Shown here piece after piece: positions 1-8,520 of a DNA stretch of 44,308 nucleotides. Where the stretch lies: NCBI GenBank assembly GCA_026981935.1, contig JALSIC010000093.1, positions 1 to 44,308 on the forward strand. The letters are read 5' to 3'. Positions within the stretch are counted from its first letter, which is position 1. Every line of letters starts with the position of its first letter. The notes under the pieces were generated by a model. The model did not search any database, was not told the DNA's origin, and worked only from the letters and a program-made list of their open reading frames with translations. The translations under genes and the position numbers were made by a program. This DNA is from Gammaproteobacteria bacterium (GTDB lineage Bacteria > Pseudomonadota > Gammaproteobacteria > SZUA-140).

Positions 1-44
1 TAGCGCTGCCGCGCCGTCAGATCAATACCCTGTGCTTCTTCCAT
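1..44 (-). CDS. 5' end of an unidentified minus-strand gene (partial)
   Basis: Read on the minus strand, an ATG at 44-42 opens a frame of 14 codons (MEEAQGIDLTARQR) that runs off the window edge. A good ribosome binding site, GGAGG at 58-54, sits nine bases before it. This is too little to assign a family. The call rests only on the start codon, its spacing and the uninterrupted frame, so it could be chance. Confidence 0.4.
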   Translation of the reverse strand, partial: MEEAQGIDLTARQR

Positions 45-121
45 CCCCTTGCTCCTCCACCTGTGAAAGGGCAGAGCATGACGACGTTGTGTTCAAGATG
101 AAAGAACGGGGTTTATTTTGC

Positions 122-340
122 GCTTACGAATATGGCCCAGACGGTGCCCTGTATCATGCCACCGGCGACAACCTGCACCGCTGGGCGTCGGGGACGGACA
201 CGGCCCTGATCCAGACCGTGGGCACCCCGGTGCAGGGGGTACTGCAGCTCAGCGGCACGGCGGGTGGAGCCTGGTACAGCGCCAGCTACAGCCGGGACGC
301 CCTGGGGCGGATCACCCAGAAGACCGAGACCATAGCCGGC
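122..340 (+). pseudogene. RHS/YD-repeat protein fragment
   Basis: The plus-strand translation over this stretch resembles the repeat region of RHS/YD-repeat proteins. It has a YEYGPDGALYHATGD-like unit and the hallmark YSRDALGRITQKTET. YD repeats normally occur in very large secreted or surface toxin-delivery proteins of over 1000 residues. Here only about 73 residues match, with no credible start upstream and unrelated residues after about position 340. The frame then runs into sequence antisense to the lipoprotein gene. I read it as a decayed remnant of a larger rhs locus, probably deleted or interrupted at both ends. Confidence 0.6.
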
Positions 341-399
341 ATGATCCCGAGACCGGGAGATGGAAGGCTGCTGAACGATCCCCGGTCGGTACGCGAGTC

Positions 400-1563
400 T
401 TATCCAGCCAGGAGTTCTTCCCAGGACAAGGAAAGCCCGGGATCTGAACCGTTGACGATCAGGATGACGCTCAAATTGCCCTGCACGTGAAGAACAACAC
501 CGGTCTGGTTGTTGCTGATGATGCGCAGCTGTCCTCCCAGGTAGGGTCCCTGTCGCTGGCCGTTCAGGTTGATGCCATCGACGTTTGGGTTGAGTGTCAA
601 AGGTCGAGGTGTGGAAATGGTGAGGATGTTGTTGCTTGATGTGCCGCGTTGCAGAATACCGCGTACGGCCAGTACAGTGTCGTTGGTGCTGGAATCGTAT
701 GCATATTCCAGAGCAAATTCGTTGCGCAGAAAATCGTTCTGAAGACCGGCTACGCTGATACCAAGGGGTCTGGTGACGATGAGATGTCCTTCGATGTCGC
801 CATCGTTGCTTGCAAGAGTGAATTGCAGGGCTCCTGAGTAGGACACCGTTTCGTTGGCGGAAGAAATATTGAATCCCCTGAATGCAAAATCGGCTGCCAG
901 TTCCCATGTGCCGGCGGGATTTCCGGGATTGCCATTGCGCCGAATGCCGGATACTGTAATATCGCCGTTCAGCGTCTTCCCACCGATTTCGCAATCGTCG
1001 AAGCCAATGTCGATGCCTTCTTCTCCGTCGCCAGACGGTTCTGACGAGGCCGAACCACTCCTGCAGTCGACGACGGCCTCCATGTGTACGCCCACGACCG
1101 ATGGAGTATGCAACAGACCTTGCTGGTCAAGCTCGCCAATGACGCGCAATTGTTTTTCAAGGAATCGTAATAGGTCCATCCGGGCCGGGGGTGAGAATGC
1201 CGTGACGCTCGCCAGCATGTTGGCCGCTGCCCCGTCCAGCCCGCCAAAGCCATACAGCCTTTCTATGATGCCGATGACGGCCTTGGTAACCGAGGGCGCC
1301 GTATCCTGGGTGATGAAGATGCTGCCGCCGTTAGCGCCGTCATCGCCCTGGTTTTCGGCAGGCGGTTGGGCGCAAGGCTCTGCAGTGGGCTGGGTCTGGC
1401 AGTCGAACATGTCCTGTCCTGAAATTTCACCACCGGAGTTGATGGTGTTCTGATTCTGGACCAGGCCGCCGCCGGAGCCGCCGCCGCAGGCGGATAGCAG
1501 GAGGAGGGACAGTGCTGCAAGGGGCAGGCCCCAGCGGGGCTGCAGAGGGGGTGTTACTTTCAT
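400..1563 (-). CDS. Predicted lipoprotein, unrecognised family
   Basis: This encodes 387 residues. The N-terminus is a textbook lipoprotein signal: a short basic segment, a leucine-rich core, and the lipobox LLSAC followed by Gly-Gly-Gly-Ser, so the mature protein should be lipidated at Cys26. A Gly/Asn/Gln-rich linker follows. The remainder alternates polar and hydrophobic residues with many Asn and Gly, as in beta-rich secreted domains, and has several cysteines (DCQTQPTAEPC, DCRSG, DDCEIGG) that could form disulfides. No enzymatic motif was recognised. GGAG lies seven bases before the ATG and an extended -10 promoter lies about 55 bases upstream, so it appears separately transcribed from ksgA. 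Its 3' end abuts the rhs remnant. Confidence 0.75.
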   Translation of the reverse strand: MKVTPPLQPRWGLPLAALSLLLLSACGGGSGGGLVQNQNTINSGGEISGQDMFDCQTQPTAEPCAQPPAENQGDDGANGGSIFITQDTAPSVTKAVIGIIERLYGFGGLDGAAANMLASVTAFSPPARMDLLRFLEKQLRVIGELDQQGLLHTPSVVGVHMEAVVDCRSGSASSEPSGDGEEGIDIGFDDCEIGGKTLNGDITVSGIRRNGNPGNPAGTWELAADFAFRGFNISSANETVSYSGALQFTLASNDGDIEGHLIVTRPLGISVAGLQNDFLRNEFALEYAYDSSTNDTVLAVRGILQRGTSSNNILTISTPRPLTLNPNVDGINLNGQRQGPYLGGQLRIISNNQTGVVLHVQGNLSVILIVNGSDPGLSLSWEELLAG

Positions 1564-1617
1564 ATTTGTTCTCCAGAACCCGGTTGACGGTCCCTGTCTG
1601 GAGCGAATGATTGATCA

Positions 1618-1626
1618 ATTATATCA
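1618..1626 (-). promoter_or_regulatory. Extended -10 promoter of the lipoprotein gene
   Basis: On the minus strand this reads TGATATAAT, a perfect TGnTATAAT extended -10 element, about 55 bases before the lipoprotein start. No good -35 hexamer is visible, which is usual for extended -10 promoters. Confidence 0.55.
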
Positions 1627-1702
1627 GAAATGCGTCTGCCAGGACAGGCGACGGGCGTCTTTTTTCGGGCAGGGCGCGCAAGGGATGGCCTTTGCCGCAA
1701 GC

Positions 1703-2488
1703 TCAGTCCGCAGCCGCGGAAAGGTGGTTGCAGAGGGCGACGAATTCCGCCACGGCAAGGGTTTCCGGTCGCCGGCGGGGGTCGAGGCCGGCGTCGGCGA
1801 TGTGTTCCTCGTCCGCCAGTCCCTGGAGGGCGTTGCGCAGGGTCTTGCGGCGCCGGGAGAAGGCCTGCCGTACCACGCGGGCGAACAAGGCTTCATCGCT
1901 GGCCGGGTGAGGCGGCACGGGGTGGGGTACGAGGCGGACGAAGGCGGATTCCACCCTGGGGGGCGGTGTGAAGGCGCCGCGCCCGATGTGGAACAGATCG
2001 CTGACCCGGCAGCGGTACTGAATCATGACGCTGAGACGTCCGTAGGCACGCCCCCCCGGCGCGGCGGCCAGGCGTTCCACCACTTCTTTCTGCAGCATGA
2101 AGTGCATGTCGCGGATGCATCGGGCGCTGTCCAGGAGATGGAAGAGCAGGGGCGTGGAAATGTTGTAGGGCAGGTTGCCCGCCACACGCAGGCCGCCGCG
2201 ACTGTCCAGGGTAGTGAAATCGAACTGCAGGACATCGGCCTGGTGGATGCGCAGCCTGGGCGGCGGCGCCAGTGTCTCCAGCAGGGGGATGAGATCACGG
2301 TCCAGTTCGATGACGTCGAGCCTCGCACCGGCCTCCAGCAAGGCGCGGGTCAGTGCGCCGTGCCCGGGGCCGATCTCCACCAGATGCTCATCCTCGGCGG
2401 GGGCGATGCTGCGCACGATACGGGCGATGACCGCGGGGTCGTGGAGGAAGTGCTGGCCGAAGCGCTTGCGGGGACGATGGGCGGGCAT
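1703..2488 (-). CDS. ksgA: 16S rRNA dimethyladenosine transferase KsgA/RsmA
   Basis: KsgA dimethylates two adjacent adenines in the 3'-terminal helix of 16S rRNA, using S-adenosylmethionine, late in 30S assembly. The 261-residue product has normal family length. The opening KRFGQHFLHD is the family signature. The SAM-binding motif I is VEIGPGHGALT (about residues 38-48), and the catalytic N-[LI]-P-[YF] motif is present as NLPYNIS. The C-terminal helical domain contains the usual FSRRRKTLRNAL segment. The start lies five bases after the pdxA stop, so the genes are almost certainly co-transcribed. The common downstream partner apaG is absent; the next gene is an unrelated lipoprotein. Confidence 0.97.
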   Translation of the reverse strand: MPAHRPRKRFGQHFLHDPAVIARIVRSIAPAEDEHLVEIGPGHGALTRALLEAGARLDVIELDRDLIPLLETLAPPPRLRIHQADVLQFDFTTLDSRGGLRVAGNLPYNISTPLLFHLLDSARCIRDMHFMLQKEVVERLAAAPGGRAYGRLSVMIQYRCRVSDLFHIGRGAFTPPPRVESAFVRLVPHPVPPHPASDEALFARVVRQAFSRRRKTLRNALQGLADEEHIADAGLDPRRRPETLAVAEFVALCNHLSAAAD

Positions 2489-2493
2489 GGATC

Positions 2494-3492
2494 TCAGGAC
2501 GGGGTACGTCGCGCCGCCATGGCCAGGGCGGTGTCCAGGGCATAGGCCAGGCTGTCGGCCCGGGCCTGGCCCGTGCCCGCCAGTGTGAGGGCCGTGCCAT
2601 GGTCCACCGAGGTACGCACGAAAGGCAGGCCCAGGGTGATGTTGACGGCACGTCCGAAGCCCATGTGCTTGAGTACGGGCAGGCCCTGGTCATGGTACAT
2701 GGCCACCACCGCGTCGGTCCGGCGCAGGTGTTCGTCGATGAAGAGGGTGTCGGCAGGCAGGGGGCCTTCCAGGCACATGCCTTCCCCGCGCAGCCGTGCC
2801 AGCACGGGGATGAGGATGTCCTGTTCCTCGTGTCCCAGGTGTCCGTCCTCTCCCGCGTGGGGATTGAGGCCGCAGACCAGCAGCCGGGGGCGGGCGATGC
2901 CCAGGTCCTCGCGCAGGGCGCAATGGGTGATACGGATGACGTCCGTGAGCCGCGCCGGCGTGATGGCATCGCAGACCGCGCGCAGGGGCAGATGGGTGGT
3001 GACCAGGGCCACGCGCAGCCCCGGCGTGGCCAGCATCATGACGACCTGGCCGGTGTCCGACTCGGCGGCGAGGAATTCGGTATGGCCGGTGAAGGCGATG
3101 CCGGCAGCGTTGATGACGCCCTTGTGCACCGGGCCGGTGACCAGGGCGTCAAATTCTCCCGCGAGACAGCCCCGTACTGCCCGGCGCAGGGTCTCCAGAA
3201 CGTAGGCCGCGTTGGCCGGATCCACCCGGCCGGGCCTCACCGGCGCTGTCGTGGTGACGGGCAGCACGCGCAGGGTACCCTCGCGAAGGGGGGTGGGCGG
3301 TCGGGCAGGGTCCGCTTCGAGGAGTGTCAGGGGCAGGTCCAGAAGGCGCGCGCGGGCGCCCAGCAGATCCGGATCGGCCACCACCACGAGTTCGGCGGGC
3401 CACGGGCGCTGGGCGAGCTGAACGCAGAGATCAGGGCCGATGCCGGCGGGTTCGCCGGGAGTCAGGGCAATGCGAGGTATGGGAGGAGGCAC
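2494..3492 (-). CDS. pdxA: 4-hydroxythreonine-4-phosphate dehydrogenase PdxA
   Basis: PdxA oxidises 4-phosphohydroxy-L-threonine with NAD(P) in the DXP-dependent route to pyridoxal phosphate. The 332-residue protein opens with [16 protein letters not shown], the conserved N-terminal signature. It keeps the metal and substrate histidine motifs [17 protein letters not shown] and [11 protein letters not shown], together with a conserved C-terminal [18 protein letters not shown] block. The start is GTG; I see no better in-frame start. It sits between surA (160 bases upstream) and ksgA (five bases downstream) on the minus strand. Confidence 0.97.
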   Translation of the reverse strand: MPPPIPRIALTPGEPAGIGPDLCVQLAQRPWPAELVVVADPDLLGARARLLDLPLTLLEADPARPPTPLREGTLRVLPVTTTAPVRPGRVDPANAAYVLETLRRAVRGCLAGEFDALVTGPVHKGVINAAGIAFTGHTEFLAAESDTGQVVMMLATPGLRVALVTTHLPLRAVCDAITPARLTDVIRITHCALREDLGIARPRLLVCGLNPHAGEDGHLGHEEQDILIPVLARLRGEGMCLEGPLPADTLFIDEHLRRTDAVVAMYHDQGLPVLKHMGFGRAVNITLGLPFVRTSVDHGTALTLAGTGQARADSLAYALDTALAMAARRTPS

Positions 3493-3652
3493 GGGCTATT
3501 GACGTCTACATGATTGATTGACGGTCATCGTGTAGCCCGATGCTGGTCCCATGGATGCAGGTCTCAGGGGCCGGGATCCAGGGGATGGCGTGGTTCCCTC
3601 GCTGATTTTCCATGGGGTATCGATCGCGCTGCCACCGGGTTTTCACGGCCTG

Positions 3653-4990
3653 CTACAGGCGGTATTCCACGTAGGCCTCGTCGCGCAGCCTGCGCAGCCA
3701 GTTGGCGGCGGCCTCTTCCACCTTGCGCTGGAAGATCTGGTTGCGGGCCTGATTGCGGGCGCGGGTTTCCGTGTCGTCGTGCTCGCGCCGTTCCAGGACC
3801 TGGATGAGGTGCCAGCCGAAGCCGCTCTTCACCGGCTCGCTGATCTCCCCCGGTTCCAGCGCGGTCATGGCCCGTTCGAATTCGGGGACCATCTGGCCCG
3901 GGCTGACCCAGCCCAGGTCGCCTCCGTCGATGGCCGAGGCCTTGTCGTCCGAGAAGGCCTGCGCCAGCCCGGCGAAGTCTTCACCCGCCAGGAGCCGCTC
4001 CCGCAGTCGGCGGATCTGCGCCAGGGCCGCGTCGTCGTCACGGCTGCCGTCGGCCCGCGTCACCGGCCGGATCAGGATGTGGCGGGCGCGGGTCTGGGTG
4101 ACGACGTGGCGTTGTCCGTGACGCTTGTCCAGCAGCTTGATGAGATGAAATCCGCTGGGGCTGCGAATGGGGCCGGCCAGGTCACCTGCCGCCATGTCGC
4201 GCACGCGGTCCGCGAACAGGGTGGGGAGCTGGCCTGCCTTGCGCCAGCCCAGGTCGCCGCCTTCCAGGGCCTGCTGGCCGTCGGAGACGGCGATGGCGGT
4301 GGCAGCAAAGTCTTCTCCGGCGCGCAGGCGGGCGAGGACTTCTTCCGCCTTGGCGCGGGCCGTGCGGATCTCTTCCGGGCTGGCGGCCTCGGGCAGGGCG
4401 ATGAGGATGTGGCCCAGGCGGTATTCCTCGTCGGCCTTGCCCTGTGCCCGCTGGTTGATGAGGAAGTTGTCGATCTCCTGCTCGGTGACGGTGATGCGGC
4501 TTTCCACCTGGCGCTGGCGCAGGCGGCGGATGATGATCTCCTGGCGTATTTCCTCCCGGAACTGGGCGAAGTCGAAGCCGTCCGCTTCCAGCACCTCCCG
4601 GAACTCACTGAGGGTGAGATCGTTCTGCGCCGCGATATTGGTCAGCGTCGTGTTGAGGGTCTCGTCGTCGATGCGGATGCCGGTGGCGGCAGCGAGCTGG
4701 AGCTGGATGCGCGTGAGGATGAGGCGTTCCAGGAGCTGGCGGCGCAGCACGCCGCGCGGCGGTCGCGCGCCGCCTTGCTGACGGAGCTGCTGTTCCAGCA
4801 GGTCGAGGCGCTGCTCCAGTTCGGTGGCCGTGATAACGTCGTCATTCACGATGGCCACGATGCGGTCCAGGGGCTGGAGCGGGGGGGATACGGCCGCGGC
4901 CAGCGGCAGGGGAGCGGCGAGGAGCAGGGCCATGCACGCCAGCATGGCCGCTTCCCGCCAGCGGCGTATCCGGTTCGGCAGATTCAACAT
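3653..4990 (-). CDS. surA: Periplasmic chaperone/peptidyl-prolyl isomerase SurA
   Basis: SurA escorts unfolded outer-membrane proteins, including LptD, through the periplasm. This 445-residue protein has a signal peptide (Arg-rich start, hydrophobic core, AAA cleavage region near residue 33). The SurA N-terminal helical domain follows (about 40-180), then two parvulin-type PPIC domains starting at YRLGHILIALP (about 190-292) and TRARHILIRP (about 303-408). Both parvulin modules keep the GGDLGW and FHLI/WHLI motifs. A short C-terminal helix completes the chaperone module. It lies 25 bases after lptD, whose product is its best known client, and before pdxA. Confidence 0.96.
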   Translation of the reverse strand: MLNLPNRIRRWREAAMLACMALLLAAPLPLAAAVSPPLQPLDRIVAIVNDDVITATELEQRLDLLEQQLRQQGGARPPRGVLRRQLLERLILTRIQLQLAAATGIRIDDETLNTTLTNIAAQNDLTLSEFREVLEADGFDFAQFREEIRQEIIIRRLRQRQVESRITVTEQEIDNFLINQRAQGKADEEYRLGHILIALPEAASPEEIRTARAKAEEVLARLRAGEDFAATAIAVSDGQQALEGGDLGWRKAGQLPTLFADRVRDMAAGDLAGPIRSPSGFHLIKLLDKRHGQRHVVTQTRARHILIRPVTRADGSRDDDAALAQIRRLRERLLAGEDFAGLAQAFSDDKASAIDGGDLGWVSPGQMVPEFERAMTALEPGEISEPVKSGFGWHLIQVLERREHDDTETRARNQARNQIFQRKVEEAAANWLRRLRDEAYVEYRL

Positions 4991-5015
4991 GTCTTTTCCA
5001 TTTCCTGAAGTTCAC

Positions 5016-7220
5016 TCATTTCCGGTAGCCAAGGATAGCATTTCCCAGGATCGCCTCCATATCCCTGCCCAGGCTGGCGAGGCCCTTGAATTCGAATTCA
5101 ACGTAATAGGTCACGCTGTCCTCGCCGTTCCGCTTCAGGTAGCGGCGGGCGAGGAAGTTGACCCGCCAGCAACAGTTTTGATACTCCAGCCCGCCCAGGG
5201 TTTCCAGGGTCTGCTCCTTGAGCAGGTCCCGGTTCCAGCGTCCCATGATGTGCCAGTTGCGGTGCAGGGGCCAGAGCAGGGAGACATCACTCTGTTCCAG
5301 GGTGTCGTTGCGATAGCGGTAGGAGAGATTGAGGACGCGGCGATGGCCCGGGCGGTAGCGCAGGCCCACGGCACCCTTGTCCACCGTGTCCAGTTCCGTG
5401 TCCCAGCGCAGGTCGCCGGTGAGGGTGAGGGCGGCGGTGAGGTTGGCGGTGGCCTCGGCGACGATGTCGGAGCGCCCGCGGGTCTCGGGCGCGCTCCCCA
5501 GGGTGACTTCCCGGTCCTGGAAATAGAGGATCTGTCCGCCCTTGAGTACCAGGCGTTCCACGCCATCCTTGTTCACCAGGCGCGTGGTGAGGGCCACGCT
5601 GAGCTGGTTGGCGTCGCCGATGCGGTCGACGTTGGTGAAGCGGTTGTCGCGGAACAGTTGGTTGAAGTTGAAATCGGGCAGGCCGGTATCGAAGAGGGGA
5701 ATGTCACTCTGATCTCGTCGCGGCACATAGAGATAGAACAGGCGCGGTTCCACCGTATGCAGCAGGGGGCCGTACCAGCGCTCCAGGAACAGGCCGCCGT
5801 CGAGGCTGAACAGGGGGACCGTGCGTTGCGGCCGCGCCTCGCCGCCGGGGGGGAGTTCGCTGAGGTCGTAGGCCGTGTAGGCCAGCTTGAGCCGGGGTTC
5901 GAGGAAGGCGCCGGGATGTTCCAGCGGCAGGCTGATGGCGGGCTGGAGGTCGGCGCGCAGGCCGCTGACCCTGTCCGTGCGCTGAAAATTGACCAGTTCG
6001 CTCTCCAGCGTGAAGACGGGGCGGTTGGATTGGTCCTGCGGAGACAGGTCGAGGGTGAACTGGGGCAGGCGCTGATAGGGCCGGGCGCTGTCGGGGATGG
6101 TGTCGTCCACGGTCTGGAAGCTCTGCAGCAGCAGCCCGGCGGAGAGGGTCTCGCCCGCGTAGTTGAGGCTTGCCATCTGGGGCAGATGGCTCACGGCGGC
6201 GAGGCTCAGGCTGCGGCCGAAGTCGTTGAGATAGTCGGCGTCGGAGACGTAGTTGTACTGGAGCGCGCTGCGTACCCGCGGCCAGGGCGTGCCGTCGTGG
6301 CGCAGGGTCAGCGCGCCGCGCCGCTGATCGCCGTAGGCCTTGTCCTGGTCGATGATTTCGAGATTGATCTGGCCGCCATTGCGTGTCGTGAGATAACGAA
6401 ACTCGCCCATCATCAGGAGTCCGCGCCTGGAAAAATAATTGGGGGTGATGGTGGCGTCGTAGTTGGGCGCCAGGTTGAGGTAATAGGGCAGGGCCAGTTC
6501 CCGGCCCAGCTTGTTGGAGCGGCCGATGGTTGGGACGAGAAACCCGCTCTTGCGCTGGTTGTTCAGGGGAAAGCTCAGATAAGGCGAATAGAACAATGGG
6601 ATCTTCATGAAGGACAGCCAGGCATGGCGCGCCGTGCCTACGTTGCGTTCATGGTCGAGGGTCACCTTGCGTGCCCGCAGTTGCCAGTCTTCCCGGCCGG
6701 GATCGCAGGTGGTGTAGCTGCTGTCCATGAGCGTGGTGCGTCGCCCGCCCTCCAGGAAGATCTGTTGCGCCCTGCCGTGGCCATGCTCCCTGGCGAGCTG
6801 GAAGCGTGCCTCCTCGACGGTACCCGTTTCACTGTCCAGCTGGAAATTGCCCTCGGTGCCTTCCACGATGAGATTCTTTTTTTCATAGCGCAGTCTGCCG
6901 CTGGCCCTGGCGCGTTCCGTGGGGCGCCAGTAGGTGACCTCGTCGGCGCGCAGGCGCTGCCGGTCGGCCAGGATCTCCACGTCGCCCCGGAAGCGGTAGA
7001 TGGTGCCTTCGCTGATGGTGCCTTCATCGGCGCTGACGAAGGTCCTCCCCTGGGCGTCGGCGGGGATCTGCGGCGACTCGATCACGTGCCGGCACAGCGC
7101 CCACTTGCCCTGGCCCGCCTGGACGGGGGAGGCGGGAACGAGGGCAGCGGACGGCAAGAGGAGGAAGGCCAGGAAAATGCGGCGTGCACCGCGGGCCGGT
7201 CCTGGCGGATGCATGTTCAC
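5016..7220 (-). CDS. lptD: LPS-assembly protein LptD
   Basis: LptD is the outer-membrane beta-barrel that, with the lipoprotein LptE, inserts lipopolysaccharide into the outer leaflet. This one has 734 residues, slightly shorter than the roughly 780 of the E. coli protein. A signal peptide ends near AQAG or PVQAG. The periplasmic OstA/jellyroll domain follows (about 50-190), then the large barrel. The cysteines expected for the inter-domain disulfides are visible: one near the mature N-terminus (WALCRH), one in TTCDPG, and the adjacent pair in NCCWRVNF near the C-terminus. ATGs at 7220 and 7214 are both possible starts. It heads the lptD-surA-pdxA-ksgA block and diverges from the RND operon. 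Confidence 0.96.
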   Translation of the reverse strand: MNMHPPGPARGARRIFLAFLLLPSAALVPASPVQAGQGKWALCRHVIESPQIPADAQGRTFVSADEGTISEGTIYRFRGDVEILADRQRLRADEVTYWRPTERARASGRLRYEKKNLIVEGTEGNFQLDSETGTVEEARFQLAREHGHGRAQQIFLEGGRRTTLMDSSYTTCDPGREDWQLRARKVTLDHERNVGTARHAWLSFMKIPLFYSPYLSFPLNNQRKSGFLVPTIGRSNKLGRELALPYYLNLAPNYDATITPNYFSRRGLLMMGEFRYLTTRNGGQINLEIIDQDKAYGDQRRGALTLRHDGTPWPRVRSALQYNYVSDADYLNDFGRSLSLAAVSHLPQMASLNYAGETLSAGLLLQSFQTVDDTIPDSARPYQRLPQFTLDLSPQDQSNRPVFTLESELVNFQRTDRVSGLRADLQPAISLPLEHPGAFLEPRLKLAYTAYDLSELPPGGEARPQRTVPLFSLDGGLFLERWYGPLLHTVEPRLFYLYVPRRDQSDIPLFDTGLPDFNFNQLFRDNRFTNVDRIGDANQLSVALTTRLVNKDGVERLVLKGGQILYFQDREVTLGSAPETRGRSDIVAEATANLTAALTLTGDLRWDTELDTVDKGAVGLRYRPGHRRVLNLSYRYRNDTLEQSDVSLLWPLHRNWHIMGRWNRDLLKEQTLETLGGLEYQNCCWRVNFLARRYLKRNGEDSVTYYVEFEFKGLASLGRDMEAILGNAILGYRK

Positions 7221-7248
7221 GGCGGCATTCCCGACGTTGCTATGGGCG

Positions 7249-7276
7249 TTGGTATGATGAATCCGGTTTGTATAGA
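7249..7276 (+). promoter_or_regulatory. Probable sigma-70 promoter of the first RND operon
   Basis: A TTGGTA hexamer (7249-7254) and TATAGA (7271-7276) are separated by 16 bases. Transcription would begin near 7284, which favours the GTG at 7313 over the ATG at 7277 as the start of the adaptor gene. It lies within the lptD/RND divergent region, so lptD promoters may overlap it. Confidence 0.4.
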
Positions 7277-7312
7277 ATGAGGCCCTACACTCATCGAAGC
7301 GGGCGAGGCGGG

Positions 7313-8518
7313 GTGCGTAACAAGACGGTTTCCTTCAAATTCCTGCTGTTCCTGCTGCTGGTCGTCATCGCCCTCGTCATTGTTCTGATTTCAACCCGGC
7401 CCGTCAAACAGCCTGCCCTGCAGGCGCCGCCGCCGGTGCGCGTGGAGACTACTGCGGTGCGTCGCATGGACCTGCAGCCGCAGCGGGAACTCACAGGATA
7501 TTTGCGTCCCGCGCGCAAGTCCACTTTGCATTTCGAGCTGAGCGGTCGCGTGGTGGCGCGCCTCGTGGAGGCGGGCGATGCCGTGGCCGCGGGTGCCTTG
7601 CTGTTGCGCCTGGAAGACGGCGATTACCGCGATGCCGTGGCCGAGGCCGAGGCGCGCCTGGCCGAGGAACGCGCTGCCGTGGCGCGTGACCGGCGTCTTC
7701 TCGCCTTTGTCGAGGACAACCGGGCATTGCAGCGCCGCGAGGTGCGCCGCCTGGAGCAGCTGGGAGAGGAATCCCTCGCTTCCGAGTCCAAGCTCGACGA
7801 GGCGCGGCAGCGTCTCCTGCAGTTGCGCGCGGAGGAGGAGAAGCTGCGTTACAGCGTGGCGACGGCCGAGTCCCGGCTCGCCCTGCGCGAGGCGGCTCTG
7901 CGCCGGGCGGCACGCAACCTGGCGCGTACCCGCCTGGAAGCACCCTATGAGGCCGTGGTCAACCAGGTCTTTCTCGAAGAAGGCGATTATGTCAGCCCGG
8001 CCACGGCGGCTGTGGAGATCGTGCGGCTGGATGCGCTGGACCTGTATCTCGAGGCCGGTGCAGAAGTCGCCGCGGCCCTGCGCGCGGGACAGCGTGTCCA
8101 GGTGTTTGTCGATGCCTCGTCCCGCACCGGCCGGGTGGTCGCCGTGCAGCAGGATCCCGATCCCCGTACCTTCACCCATGCAATCCGCATCCGCGTGCCG
8201 GGGGCGGGCCTCCTGCCGGGGCGCCCTGCCCGTGCCCTGCTGCCGTTGAAGCCGCTGTCCGGCGTGCTGGTGGCGCCGGTGAGCGCGGTACTGCGTGACG
8301 ACGGCAAGGCCTTCGTCTTCGTCGTCTCGAAGGAAGGCAGGCTTGTACGCCGGCGCGTGCTGCCCGGCGAGCGCATCGGCGATCTCCAGGTGTTGCGCGA
8401 GGGTGTTGCGGCCGGGGAGGTGCTCGTCGCGCGTGACGTGGCCCTGCTCAGCGACGGCCAGCAGGTGAACCCCGTTGTGGGGGGGTCCGCGGAGACCGAG
8501 GCGACGGGCGGCGTCTGA
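7313..8518 (+). CDS. RND efflux periplasmic adaptor (HlyD/AcrA family)
   Basis: Membrane-fusion subunits link an inner-membrane RND pump to an outer-membrane channel. The product has an N-terminal membrane segment (FLLFLLLVVIALVIVLI), then the split lipoyl/barrel-sandwich halves around ELTGYLRPARKSTLHFELSG and LEAPYEAVVNQVFLEEGDYV. Between them lies a long alanine/arginine/glutamate-rich coiled-coil hairpin (about residues 95-190). The beta-barrel and membrane-proximal domains follow. The GTG at 7313, preceded by GAGGCGGG, is preferred; an in-frame ATG lies at 7277. The permease starts two bases after the stop. The hydrophobic segment lacks a clear lipobox, so it is probably a membrane-anchored adaptor. 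Substrate unknown. Confidence 0.9.
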   Translation: MRNKTVSFKFLLFLLLVVIALVIVLISTRPVKQPALQAPPPVRVETTAVRRMDLQPQRELTGYLRPARKSTLHFELSGRVVARLVEAGDAVAAGALLLRLEDGDYRDAVAEAEARLAEERAAVARDRRLLAFVEDNRALQRREVRRLEQLGEESLASESKLDEARQRLLQLRAEEEKLRYSVATAESRLALREAALRRAARNLARTRLEAPYEAVVNQVFLEEGDYVSPATAAVEIVRLDALDLYLEAGAEVAAALRAGQRVQVFVDASSRTGRVVAVQQDPDPRTFTHAIRIRVPGAGLLPGRPARALLPLKPLSGVLVAPVSAVLRDDGKAFVFVVSKEGRLVRRRVLPGERIGDLQVLREGVAAGEVLVARDVALLSDGQQVNPVVGGSAETEATGGV

Positions 8519-8520
8519 AC

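Noticed and set aside
113-994. Minus-strand open frame of 293 codons opposite the rhs fragment
   Set aside because: Low-complexity Arg/His/Gln composition and overlap in another frame with the lipoprotein gene, which has a clear signal and ribosome site.
1640-1680. Terminator of the ksgA operon at GACGGGCGTCTTTTTT
   Set aside because: The stem is only four base pairs and the T-run is on the plus strand, whereas the operon is transcribed on the minus strand.
4824-7280. Plus-strand open frame of 818 codons opposite lptD
   Set aside because: It is antisense to lptD, which has signal peptide, conserved cysteines and operon context; the antisense product matches nothing I know.
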